The notes below the pieces were generated by a model. That model was not told the origin of the DNA, searched no databases, and was given only the letters and a program-made list of their open reading frames with translations. Position numbers and translations under genes: made by a program. From a virus, in IMG/VR virus record IMGVR_UViG_3300004369_000125, positions 1 through 26,143 of that record: DNA of 26,143 nucleotides; one strand, written 5' to 3'. Shown here piece by piece: positions 1 through 8,414 of the stretch. How positions within the stretch are numbered: the stretch's first letter is position 1; each line of letters begins with the position of its first letter.

Positions 1-500
1 ATATTAATTCTAATATCAGCGCCAGTAAATGTTAGTTGATTTGTGCCGTTCTCATCATATTCAATCCGGGAATCTTTATCATCACCAAAATTGAGAAAAG
101 TATCATCTGGAATTATAATACTACCAATTCCAATTGGATCAATTATGATATCACCATCACTGTTAGTTGAAGATAGTGTATTGGCATCTAGTCTTAAATT
201 ATCAACATTCCATTGATCAACCTTTCTATTGTTATCAAGAACGGCAATAATTCCACCGTCAGAGTTTCTTGTATTAGATATTCCATCAATAGCACCAGGT
301 GCATGCTCCATCATGGAGGTATAATATCTACCAGCAATCGGTTCAGCATTAGTCCCATCATCACCAAGAAAAACTCTGTCCTTATATTGGTTCAGACCAC
401 CATAACTACCAATACCTGTCACATAGGCCAATTCACCCCAATTTAGAGTAGTGGGTTTGTTAGTGCCTGAGGATCTTTTAATCCTGATAATGCTTGCCAT
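1..500 (-). CDS. Tail-fibre-like structural protein, N-terminal part (partial, runs off left edge)
   Basis: The frame opens with ATG at 500 and stays open for 166 codons to the window edge, so the C-terminus is missing. It begins MASIIRIKRSSG and continues with GELAY (about residues 23-27), DRVFLGDDGTNAEPIAGRYY, EHAPG, and then VDNLRLDANTLSSTNSDGD followed by IIIDPIG. This is the recurrent N-terminal layout of fibre-like virion proteins in T4-like cyanophages, from my memory of the family: a short basic start, a G(G/R)(K/R)YYT...HxPG block, then repeated 'NxLSSTNxDGDIIIDP' beta strands that suggest a trimeric fibre shaft. The start is well supported by a GGAGG ribosome-binding site 9 bases upstream, and the ATG overlaps the stop of the 75-aa gene (TAATG), which suggests translational coupling. 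The receptor-binding tip would lie outside the window, so host specificity cannot be read here. Confidence 0.8.
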   Translation of the reverse strand, partial: MASIIRIKRSSGTNKPTTLNWGELAYVTGIGSYGGLNQYKDRVFLGDDGTNAEPIAGRYYTSMMEHAPGAIDGISNTRNSDGGIIAVLDNNRKVDQWNVDNLRLDANTLSSTNSDGDIIIDPIGIGSIIIPDDTFLNFGDDKDSRIEYDENGTNQLTFTGADIRIN

Positions 501-727
501 TAAAAGCTACCTCCGTTGATGTCTAAATTCTGTGTTGCGCCTGGTGTTAAGTCTAAAGTAGCGTCCCATTTTTTAGTGGATCCGTTATATACAATAACCA
601 TGCCATTCAATAAGTTAGAAGCATTAACATCACTTAGTTCAGATAAAGAAAGACCTTGAGCACCTGCAAGCGAAGATATAACCTTAATTGCGGGGGTTTG
701 TCCTACTCTGACCTTAATCTCAGCCAT
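500..727 (-). CDS. Small virion-associated protein with fibre-type N-terminal motif (75 aa)
   Basis: A 75-residue protein starting MAEIKVRVGQTPAIKVISSL and continuing LSELSDVNASNLLNGMVIVY, NGSTKKWDATLDL. Both segments resemble pieces I associate with longer fibre or structural proteins of marine T4-like phages: the 'MAEIKVRVGQ...AIKV' start and the 'LSDVxxxxLxNGxVxVYNxxxxKW' module. Here they form a complete small protein ending NGGSF. No signal peptide, membrane segment or catalytic motif is visible. It is the first gene after a late promoter box (753-760), and its stop overlaps the fibre start by one base. A role as a fibre adaptor, attachment or assembly protein is an inference from this context. 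The start lacks a clear Shine-Dalgarno sequence but is the first ATG after the promoter. Confidence 0.75.
   Translation of the reverse strand: MAEIKVRVGQTPAIKVISSLAGAQGLSLSELSDVNASNLLNGMVIVYNGSTKKWDATLDLTPGATQNLDINGGSF
510..514 (-). promoter_or_regulatory. Strong Shine-Dalgarno (GGAGG) for the tail-fibre-like gene
   Basis: On the minus strand GGAGG lies 9 bases before the ATG at 500, inside the last codons of the 75-aa gene. It is the clearest ribosome-binding site among the fibre-end genes and fixes the start of the partial fibre gene. The 75-aa gene just upstream has no obvious site, so the fibre may be translated more strongly than its partner. Confidence 0.7.
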
Positions 728-752
728 TTATTACAATTCAGAATCTAACAAG

Positions 753-760
753 TATTTATA
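753..760 (-). promoter_or_regulatory. T4-type late promoter box TATAAATA (fibre cluster)
   Basis: The minus strand reads TATAAATA, an exact match to the T4 late promoter -10 consensus recognised by the gp55 sigma factor with gp33/gp45. It lies in the 84-base gap between the 79-aa and 75-aa genes, 25 bases before the ATG at 727. With a transcription start about 6 bases downstream of the box, the leader would be about 20 bases. It should drive the 75-aa gene and the overlapping fibre gene. Confidence 0.7.
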
Positions 761-811
761 TTCCTTAAAGTCCTATTATACTTATAAGTTTTTTTTATTT
801 AAAATAAAATT

Positions 812-1051
812 TTATCTACTCTTTAAAATCTCCTGCAATAGAAGTTTTATTTCCACGATATCACTTTTAATCGTATCAAGTTCACGTTTTTCATTTTGCT
901 TACTTTCTTTCATTCTCATATATTGTTTATATGCTTTTGCATTTGTATTAACAATGGCACCAGTCTCCCTATCTCTAAAAAGATCGCTATGACCCTCAAC
1001 AGGGATTAAATTCTCGGTTGGAATTAAATTTTCAAATTCAAAATTTTTCAT
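812..1051 (-). CDS. Small charged protein with C-terminal coiled coil (79 aa)
   Basis: A 79-residue protein beginning MKNFEFENLIPTENLIPVEG. The middle (HSDLFRDRETGAIVNTNAKAYKQYM, about residues 21-45) is polar. The C-terminal third (about 46-79: KESKQNEKRELDTIKSDI, VEIKLLLQEILKSR) has hydrophobic residues at heptad-like spacing among Lys and Glu, as expected for a coiled coil. The 'DxxRDxxTGAIVNTNxxAYxxY' block looks like a small protein widespread in marine T4-like phages, but I know no established function. It starts one base after the stop of the 2452-aa giant (TAATATG), so it is probably translated by re-initiation as the last gene of the gp8 cluster. A coiled-coil trimerisation or chaperone role for fibre or baseplate proteins is speculation. 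Confidence 0.75.
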   Translation of the reverse strand: MKNFEFENLIPTENLIPVEGHSDLFRDRETGAIVNTNAKAYKQYMRMKESKQNEKRELDTIKSDIVEIKLLLQEILKSR

Positions 1052-1052
1052 A

Positions 1053-4000
1053 TTATGCTAGTGCAATTGCTCTAAAGTCTTTAAATTTTATCGGCGTTGA
1101 TTCATTCGTTGAAGAAGATACAACTTTAATAGAAAATCCTTGGAATTGTTCTAGATTATTAATGCTAAATTGATATTCTGAGTAAGTTCTTGAATTATCT
1201 GGTAAAACTTTAGCGTCAGCGCGACCATTATTTTTAGATATATCAATTATTTGATCACCATATCCATCACCATCAGTATCTGTTAAATTATCAAAACCTG
1301 GAAATGGAAGATATTTTTGAGAAATTTCTGCAGAATCAGGTCTGAGTAATCTATAGAAAACTCTAAAATCTGCTTGTTGCTGCCTATTTGCGGCGATAAT
1401 AACTTTTAAACTTGTTGCTGGTTGCTGCAAAGAAACCATTTGCGTTACAAATACTGTTGAATGGGGATCATGGTCTAGAGTATTTGTTCTAGAATCCACA
1501 ACATAATTACTAACAGGATTGTTTATTTTATTTCTACCCAAAGTGAATGTTGCATTTTGAATATCTAAAACTGGAGAAAGATTAACATCAGTTGACTTTA
1601 AGTCAATCCTTAATGTCAGTGATTTATTTTTTGGTAAAGTAGTAAGTCTTATCCTTTCATTAATTTCTGATGCAACCATTCTAGGTGCATCAAAATAATG
1701 AACTTTATTAAGAGGAATTGCATCATAACCAGTATCGATAAATGAAGTTTCTCTTCCTCCAGCACTAGTTCCGGAAATGGTTCTAAGTTGAGTGTTAATG
1801 GTAGTTCCCTTTCCTGGAGTAATAACATTAAATTGTGGTACAATAGTACTGAATTGATAGTTTTGTGAAATTCCAACTGTACTACCACCAAATGCCTTTT
1901 GGGACTCAAAGTTTAGCATATTTACCCCAGTAGATCTTGCAAGATAACTTGAAGTTGCAAGTCTATCAAACTCCAAGTAATAGTTATCAACATTAGAATT
2001 TTCAGTTTTATAAGAAGAAGCAGGAATATCATGCGTGGTATTGATTCTCATCAGAGAAACACCATTCACTTCATATGGTTGAATAAACTCTGCCGCAATT
2101 GTATGTGCTGATTGTACGGTTCCATTAAGTCCTCTTCCAGTAATAGATAAAGTCCCCGCATTGCCGGATGTTTGAGTAATACCAGAATATGAAATAACTT
2201 CATCAGAAATCAAAGCATACCCAGTATTTACTGTCTGACCTTCAAATTTAGCAAACACTGTAGTGTTAGCAACAGAAACTACAGTATCATTTAACCCAAC
2301 GTTGCCCGTTAGCTCAACTTTTTCCCTATCTGGAGAAACATCCACAATTTGAATCTTATTATTTCCTCCATGATGAGCATGATTATATTGTTTAATTCTA
2401 AAAATATTTCCAGTGAACCTACTATCAATTAATTCAGAATTTCCACTTACAGTTACACCCGAATTAATTCTGGTTGCTTCACTGTTGGGATTTGTGTAGT
2501 AAACAACAGTTGCTGAATTCGTAAAAACTTCTCCCTGAACATTAGTCAAGTACATTGAATCGGGTGTACCAATAGCACTAACATTGACAAGTGCTCCAGC
2601 ACCCCTTCCACCAGAACTAGAAGTAGTAATTCCCAATAATTCACCCACAACATACCCACTACCTGCAGATGTTACAGTAACACCAGTTAGAACATTATCG
2701 GAAATAACGATACTTGCTACTGCAGATGCTCCTTTTCCACTTATCGAATAAAGTGGAACACTTGCGAAAGACCCATTTGAGTATCCAATTCCAGCAGATA
2801 CTATATTACTACTGCTAATTGGGCCACCAAGATTTTCTACAAATCCAGTAACGCTAGGACTTGAACCTTCACCAATCTTAACCCCAGGTTTAATATTAGC
2901 ATCAGATCCAGTTATTGAAACTTTTAGTTTTCTTGGAAGTCCTTCAATAGGATTATTTACAAGAATAGAAGAATTGGAACCTTTTGGTGTAATTGGTGTA
3001 TTATAGAATGTAGCAGTACCTGAAGGTACAAATTTTGCTTTATATAATTTGAAAGTTAGATCTTGATACTGACTTGCCGTCCAAATTGTACCATTTTGAG
3101 ATTTAAATAAAGAACCACCAATATACTGCTTAGAAACAACTACGGACTGTACATCTGGTATGTTTTGAGTCCTAACAGTTTTACCGCCCATAGTTGCAGT
3201 CCACATTTCATATTCATCTGAACCTGGAGAAAGAATAACAATAGCATATTCTCTACCTGATTCAAGAAATACTGGTGATGGGAATCTAATTCTAGTTGGT
3301 ATTGAAGCATCATCAGATATGTTAATATCTGCAGGATTCAAGGAAACCTGAGTGAAATCCTGAACTAATAAGTTTGTGGGAGTTCCTAATTCAACTGTTC
3401 TGAGTTCAACAAAAATTTTAGAAGCTGGATCCTTACGACCAAAATATAAATCAAAAGAAGTCAGAAATGCTCCAGTTCCATCAACAGTAAATGATTGAGC
3501 TAATGGATCTCTATGTGGTGCTTTTACAGTTACGTTAACTTCTGTTGGTTTATTTGCTGGTCTTGGTGGATTTCTTACAGAAACTCTTGATGTCTCCTGT
3601 GTAAGAGTAGTTCCAGAACCACTGTAAGTGCCAAGTGCTTCGCTAGCATTAACGGTAGAACCGGGAAGCGGTGTAACACCAGGAGGAACTGCAGTTATTT
3701 GTACAGTTTTAGTTCCACTAGTAACTTTAACTGGCGGAGCTGGATTTGAATTTGGATCTCTAAAGCAGAAGCATGCTATAATATCTCCCCAATTATCGGA
3801 AATAAGTTCTGCCCTCGTAATTGTTGCTGTGGCACCACTCGTTCTACCGACAACTTTTGCTCCTTGAACAACATATCCATAATATCTTTCTTCAGTTGCT
3901 AAAGTTCTTACTCCGAAGTTAATTAATTTTGAAGTTGCAGAATAGTCACTTCCTGGAGCAGGTCTTGATTTATCATATGGATCAACACTATACTCTTCAA

Positions 4001-7000
4001 CCAAAACAGAAGGAGATCCCAAACCTGCGCCAATATCTGGTCTTGATGTATCTCCAAATTTATGATTTGGTTTTTGTATTCTAATGTGTGCTATTTTGCG
4101 TCCATTATCAAATACATCAGCATCCTCAAAAATAGTAAAGGATCCAGAAATCATAGTGATTTCACAAAGTTTTGGAACAATGTCAACTTGCTGACTGTCA
4201 AGATAATGGTAATGTTTTGTAAATGGTCTTAATCCATTTGCATTAAAGTAAACTTCTCTAGCTCGCATAAAAGGATCTACAGTTCCAGAAACTTTTACAT
4301 TCTCAACATAATTAAATTCTCTTGACGGACCACCAAGTTTTGGTTCATATGTTGTTGTTTCGGTTGTGGTGGTAGTAACGAATGCTGTTGTAAAAGTTTC
4401 ACCTCTTTTCTTCTTTTTGGTTTTTACATAGTCTATGGTTTCCACAACATTGACATTTTTAGTTGCTTCTTGAGTCCACTCAGCTCCTGATGATTCCGTT
4501 CTGTTATTATCAATATAAATTGTTCTTGTCCAATTATCCGATGCTGGATCAAGAACAACTGCACCAACAAAAACAATCACATTAAATGGATTAACATTTT
4601 CAACATTTGTGGCGTGTGGTTGATCAATCCAATCAACTTCTTCATATGCAAGAGTTAAAATATCACCTGTTTTTTGAATATTTGGATCAAGGCACTTTAA
4701 ATTTTGAGTTATGTCTGCTTTTGTTATATCAATTGCAGGATCGAATGCAATTTCTGCGTTAATGGTCCAAAAGTCTACCGGAGAAATCCCACACTTTTCT
4801 TCTTTATTGATATCAAGTAAACTAAATCTTGGATCAAATAAAGACATATCTTCGAAAGCACTAACAACAAAACCAGATTTAAATCTATTATTTCCATTAG
4901 CATCTACCACATCCATAGTAGTAGCACTCGTTTCTAAAAGAGATAATGAAGTTAGTTCTTCTAAAGTTTCAATTCTATTTTCCAATGCAGATATATCACG
5001 CATTGTAAATCTTCTATTATCTTTAAGAGTAATTCTTGGAGTTGTTATTGGATTGAAGAGAAAGGCAGGTAAAGCAACTCTAGCAAGTTCCATTGCATCA
5101 TCAGACATTAAAGGTGGTCGAGGATTATCTGAGGATTCTCCTTGAATAACTTCAACTTGCCCCAAACGATTTATCGTTACCATATCAACTCTTGGAAGAT
5201 AATAACTGTATCCTATTCTTGAAGTTTCATCGGGAGTAAGTACATATCTATAATTAGTTTCATAACTTCTACTAGAAAATGCAAATGGTGATGTAGTAGC
5301 AGAATCTGAATCAAATTCAGTTACTCTGGGTCTAAAATCCAAATAATCTGTTATTCTCTTTCCATTTATAAGTTTGGGGATATCATTCCTATACCTATCT
5401 TGTCCATAGGAATTAACTGTAAATATATCTCCGCTATTTCCTGCAGAAACTTTATAATAATCAAAAATAACTAATAATTTTTTAGATGGAATTCCAGATC
5501 CATCTTTTCTTTTTATTCTAGAATAATCACAATATTGAATAGTATTCCCAGAATCCAAATTATAATCTGCCGTTCTATCAACATAACTGCCAGGAGTCAT
5601 TAACTGAACAACAATATCCAGTCCAGATTCTTTGAATTTTACATTTTCACCTACTATGAAATTATTTTGATTTAGATAAACAAAATCAATAGATGATGCC
5701 GCAGTGTTAACAATTTGTGCAACTGCTCTACTATCTTTCCCTACAATCTTTTCACCAATAATCGCATTACTATTAAGTGCTAATCCAGTTGCGAAAGTTA
5801 ATTTATCTAAAACTGGTATAGAAGTATCAGTTGATTCATAAACAGCAGTAATATTTACAACATCGGGAACATTTAAACAGATCTGATCATCTTCAACTCT
5901 TAATCCATACACCCTACTGGTGCTTAATCCAGTTGCAGTTGAAATTCCACTAGTTCTTGTAATAGAAACCTGCCGACTCTTTATAAAATCTTTAGTCTTA
6001 CTGGTTACATCAGTCTTATTTGCAGTGGCAATAATAGTTACATTTGATTGAGATATCCGTAACCCAGAGAATGTAACTGAAGATCCATTTGCACCATAAG
6101 TAAATTTATCTGATGTTAACTGATCGGTAATTCCATCAGAATAATGAATCGAATATCTTTCCGCATCAAATGTCTCAAAGAAAACACTCGTAATTCCTGC
6201 AGTTGCAGCAACTAAATCTGCTGTGGTTAGTGTTAAGTTACCCTGTGCGTTTGTAGTTTTTCCTGTGATTTGCTTTGTAATTGTAAGCTCGCATCTAGAA
6301 AGATCTACTGTAGAGACATTTCTTGCTGGAAGTTCTGCAAATAATCCAGATAATAAACTGTCAGTAATTTTCGGAATCATTATTGCAAATACAGAATCTC
6401 CATTATTAACAGTGTTAGTACAAACACCAGTAACAAAAGAATCAACAGCTGCTAAAGTAATATTAGTTCCAACACCAGAGATGGCAGAAATTCTATTAAA
6501 ATTTGGGTCTATTTGACCAGCAATCTGATATTTAACAATAGATTCAGTTTTTATTCCGGTTACTCCATTAAAGAATCTTCCTGGAACTGTACCCGTATTT
6601 CCACCAGTGATAGTAAGTTTATCTGTAATATTAAAATCTGGTGGTGATACCTCATATAAAACACTATCTGCAATAAAATCTCTTTGAATAGTAGTATCAA
6701 GTGTGGTAGAATCTTGATATACAGACTTAATGTCTTGAGTACTATGTTCATTAATTGTTTGAATAGCAACTTGCAATTCATGATTCTCATTGATAATAAC
6801 CTGCTCCCCAATCAAAAATGTTCCAGAAGTTTGGGATAGGCTGTAGCAAGATGCATTTCTTTTTAGTGCAAGATATCCAGTTGCCCCACTAGAAAGACCT
6901 CTCACATAAGAAGATATTGGTACTTGTGCAGTTGAATATTCATTTGCGAGATAAAGATCTGTATAAGTCTGAACATCAAACAGATATAAATCCCATTCCG

Positions 7001-8411
7001 TTTTTTCTCCAGTATATGAGGCATCAGTTACGCCATACCAATATACTCTTGCTTCACCAATCTCAAGACCAGTTCCAGCGTCAATTGTGCTGGTATTTCT
7101 CCTTTTATTAAAAAGTTTAACAACATTAGTATTTGTGGTGCCGCTGCTTACAGCTGCGCCAATATTAATAATGGGAACTCCAGTAACGTTATTAACTTTT
7201 AGACGGCTTCCCATACCAAAGGGTATTCTAGAATCACTAATTGTTTTAGTTTTTCTTGGTTTAGGAACATCAATAATTGTAGTTCCTACTAAATCAATAT
7301 CATATCCCTTAACATATGCGGTGCCGGCAGAAATTTTGTAACACATCAAGTCTTCATTAGGTGTGTTTCCTTCGTCTGTTTTTTGAGTTTCTAAAAATAA
7401 ACCACCACCACCAGTTTCATTATTTAAAGAATCTACGACTTCTACTCTAAATTTATCAATAGAGTAGTTTCCAGACTCTTCGAAAGTTCTCTTTGCAAAA
7501 TAATCTTTAATTATGCTGTATTCAGATTTATTTTGTAATTTTTTAATTTCTCCGTTATTAATTTTTACTAATTCAATAAAATTGATATCATTAAAATCTA
7601 ATAGTTGTTTTTTGACAAGTTTTACGCCAATTTTTAATCTATCAGCACCAGGTGCTGCATAGTTTGTAAATCCCTTTGCATTATCATTTAATTTATTATC
7701 TTGGTCCGAATTTATAATTTCTTCTAAAATATCAAAACCAACTCTATATGATGGGTTATTATCATAATAATCCAGAACTATTAACGACTCCGGTACATCA
7801 ATAAAACATCCTCTTACAAAATATACACCAGAAGCGACTCCTACTGCATATCCGGTTTTAGCGGCATCTGTGGATACTAGAGTTAGAATTGTATCCCCAG
7901 CATTTAATGTCGTATTTCCATAAGTAACATTCTCATCTAAAATAAGAACTTCTTCATTAGAAAATACAACCGTCTCCCCATCATCAGCACCCTCACGATA
8001 TTTTACAAATAGTGTAATTTCATTTACCTCTTCTGCTTGCGATGGAAGAGAATATCCTTTAATTGTACCAACAATCGATGTACTTTGACCTCTTACCTTT
8101 ATACCTTTTTTGTTGTTTGCAGATATTAATGCGTCCAGATAAACTGTAATGTCAATACCAAGGTGAGTTGGGTTTACCTTAATGGTAGTAAATTGATTAT
8201 CACACGTTATTCCACCAGGAATAACCATAGAACCTTCTTTGAAGACATGACTTCCAAAGGATTCTATTTGATTTTGTAAAACAGATTGAAGACCAGTTAG
8301 TTCTCTAGCCTGAACTGGATATCCTGGTTTAAATAAAACACGATAAAAATTATCTTTCTTATCGAAATCATCGTAATAGGGGTTTACGTTTAGATTAGTC
8401 TTTAATGGCAT
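1053..8411 (-). CDS. Giant DUF4815-containing baseplate/tail structural protein (2452 aa)
   Basis: Residues about 9-67 (NPYYDDFDKKDNFYRVLFKP, GYPVQARELTGLQSVLQNQI, ESFGSHVFKEGSMVIPGG) match the N-terminus of the DUF4815 family of phage structural proteins. A long beta-rich body follows. Recognisable points are a Lys/Thr-rich linker near 1325-1355 (KKKKRG, TTTTTETTT), a FMRAREVYFNANGLRPFTKH block leading into HYHYLD (1400-1404), which I associate with this family, a DPLAQSF module from 1635, two GxGY modules near 1873 and 1912 (AGIGY, AGSGY), and an RGLNGT....H module. Near the C-terminus is a loop DTDGDGYGD (2378-2386) of the DxDxDG calcium-binding type. It begins 3 bases after gp8 ends and sits where T4 carries genes 9-12, so a role at the baseplate periphery or fibre attachment is inferred. 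No protease, hydrolase or membrane motif was recognised. Confidence 0.88.
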   Translation of the reverse strand: MPLKTNLNVNPYYDDFDKKDNFYRVLFKPGYPVQARELTGLQSVLQNQIESFGSHVFKEGSMVIPGGITCDNQFTTIKVNPTHLGIDITVYLDALISANNKKGIKVRGQSTSIVGTIKGYSLPSQAEEVNEITLFVKYREGADDGETVVFSNEEVLILDENVTYGNTTLNAGDTILTLVSTDAAKTGYAVGVASGVYFVRGCFIDVPESLIVLDYYDNNPSYRVGFDILEEIINSDQDNKLNDNAKGFTNYAAPGADRLKIGVKLVKKQLLDFNDINFIELVKINNGEIKKLQNKSEYSIIKDYFAKRTFEESGNYSIDKFRVEVVDSLNNETGGGGLFLETQKTDEGNTPNEDLMCYKISAGTAYVKGYDIDLVGTTIIDVPKPRKTKTISDSRIPFGMGSRLKVNNVTGVPIINIGAAVSSGTTNTNVVKLFNKRRNTSTIDAGTGLEIGEARVYWYGVTDASYTGEKTEWDLYLFDVQTYTDLYLANEYSTAQVPISSYVRGLSSGATGYLALKRNASCYSLSQTSGTFLIGEQVIINENHELQVAIQTINEHSTQDIKSVYQDSTTLDTTIQRDFIADSVLYEVSPPDFNITDKLTITGGNTGTVPGRFFNGVTGIKTESIVKYQIAGQIDPNFNRISAISGVGTNITLAAVDSFVTGVCTNTVNNGDSVFAIMIPKITDSLLSGLFAELPARNVSTVDLSRCELTITKQITGKTTNAQGNLTLTTADLVAATAGITSVFFETFDAERYSIHYSDGITDQLTSDKFTYGANGSSVTFSGLRISQSNVTIIATANKTDVTSKTKDFIKSRQVSITRTSGISTATGLSTSRVYGLRVEDDQICLNVPDVVNITAVYESTDTSIPVLDKLTFATGLALNSNAIIGEKIVGKDSRAVAQIVNTAASSIDFVYLNQNNFIVGENVKFKESGLDIVVQLMTPGSYVDRTADYNLDSGNTIQYCDYSRIKRKDGSGIPSKKLLVIFDYYKVSAGNSGDIFTVNSYGQDRYRNDIPKLINGKRITDYLDFRPRVTEFDSDSATTSPFAFSSRSYETNYRYVLTPDETSRIGYSYYLPRVDMVTINRLGQVEVIQGESSDNPRPPLMSDDAMELARVALPAFLFNPITTPRITLKDNRRFTMRDISALENRIETLEELTSLSLLETSATTMDVVDANGNNRFKSGFVVSAFEDMSLFDPRFSLLDINKEEKCGISPVDFWTINAEIAFDPAIDITKADITQNLKCLDPNIQKTGDILTLAYEEVDWIDQPHATNVENVNPFNVIVFVGAVVLDPASDNWTRTIYIDNNRTESSGAEWTQEATKNVNVVETIDYVKTKKKKRGETFTTAFVTTTTTETTTYEPKLGGPSREFNYVENVKVSGTVDPFMRAREVYFNANGLRPFTKHYHYLDSQQVDIVPKLCEITMISGSFTIFEDADVFDNGRKIAHIRIQKPNHKFGDTSRPDIGAGLGSPSVLVEEYSVDPYDKSRPAPGSDYSATSKLINFGVRTLATEERYYGYVVQGAKVVGRTSGATATITRAELISDNWGDIIACFCFRDPNSNPAPPVKVTSGTKTVQITAVPPGVTPLPGSTVNASEALGTYSGSGTTLTQETSRVSVRNPPRPANKPTEVNVTVKAPHRDPLAQSFTVDGTGAFLTSFDLYFGRKDPASKIFVELRTVELGTPTNLLVQDFTQVSLNPADINISDDASIPTRIRFPSPVFLESGREYAIVILSPGSDEYEMWTATMGGKTVRTQNIPDVQSVVVSKQYIGGSLFKSQNGTIWTASQYQDLTFKLYKAKFVPSGTATFYNTPITPKGSNSSILVNNPIEGLPRKLKVSITGSDANIKPGVKIGEGSSPSVTGFVENLGGPISSSNIVSAGIGYSNGSFASVPLYSISGKGASAVASIVISDNVLTGVTVTSAGSGYVVGELLGITTSSSGGRGAGALVNVSAIGTPDSMYLTNVQGEVFTNSATVVYYTNPNSEATRINSGVTVSGNSELIDSRFTGNIFRIKQYNHAHHGGNNKIQIVDVSPDREKVELTGNVGLNDTVVSVANTTVFAKFEGQTVNTGYALISDEVISYSGITQTSGNAGTLSITGRGLNGTVQSAHTIAAEFIQPYEVNGVSLMRINTTHDIPASSYKTENSNVDNYYLEFDRLATSSYLARSTGVNMLNFESQKAFGGSTVGISQNYQFSTIVPQFNVITPGKGTTINTQLRTISGTSAGGRETSFIDTGYDAIPLNKVHYFDAPRMVASEINERIRLTTLPKNKSLTLRIDLKSTDVNLSPVLDIQNATFTLGRNKINNPVSNYVVDSRTNTLDHDPHSTVFVTQMVSLQQPATSLKVIIAANRQQQADFRVFYRLLRPDSAEISQKYLPFPGFDNLTDTDGDGYGDQIIDISKNNGRADAKVLPDNSRTYSEYQFSINNLEQFQGFSIKVVSSSTNESTPIKFKDFRAIALA

Positions 8412-8414
8412 TTT

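Noticed and set aside
786-812. AT-only palindromic stretch after the 79-aa gene (ATAAAATTTTAT and neighbours) as a terminator
   Set aside because: There is no GC-containing stem and no U-run after it on the minus strand. Such palindromes are expected by chance in AT-only sequence.
4711-5145. Plus-strand open frame of 144 codons
   Set aside because: It is fully antisense to the DUF4815 giant, has low-complexity Ser/Leu/Val-rich sequence typical of the reverse complement of a structural gene, and lacks a ribosome-binding site.
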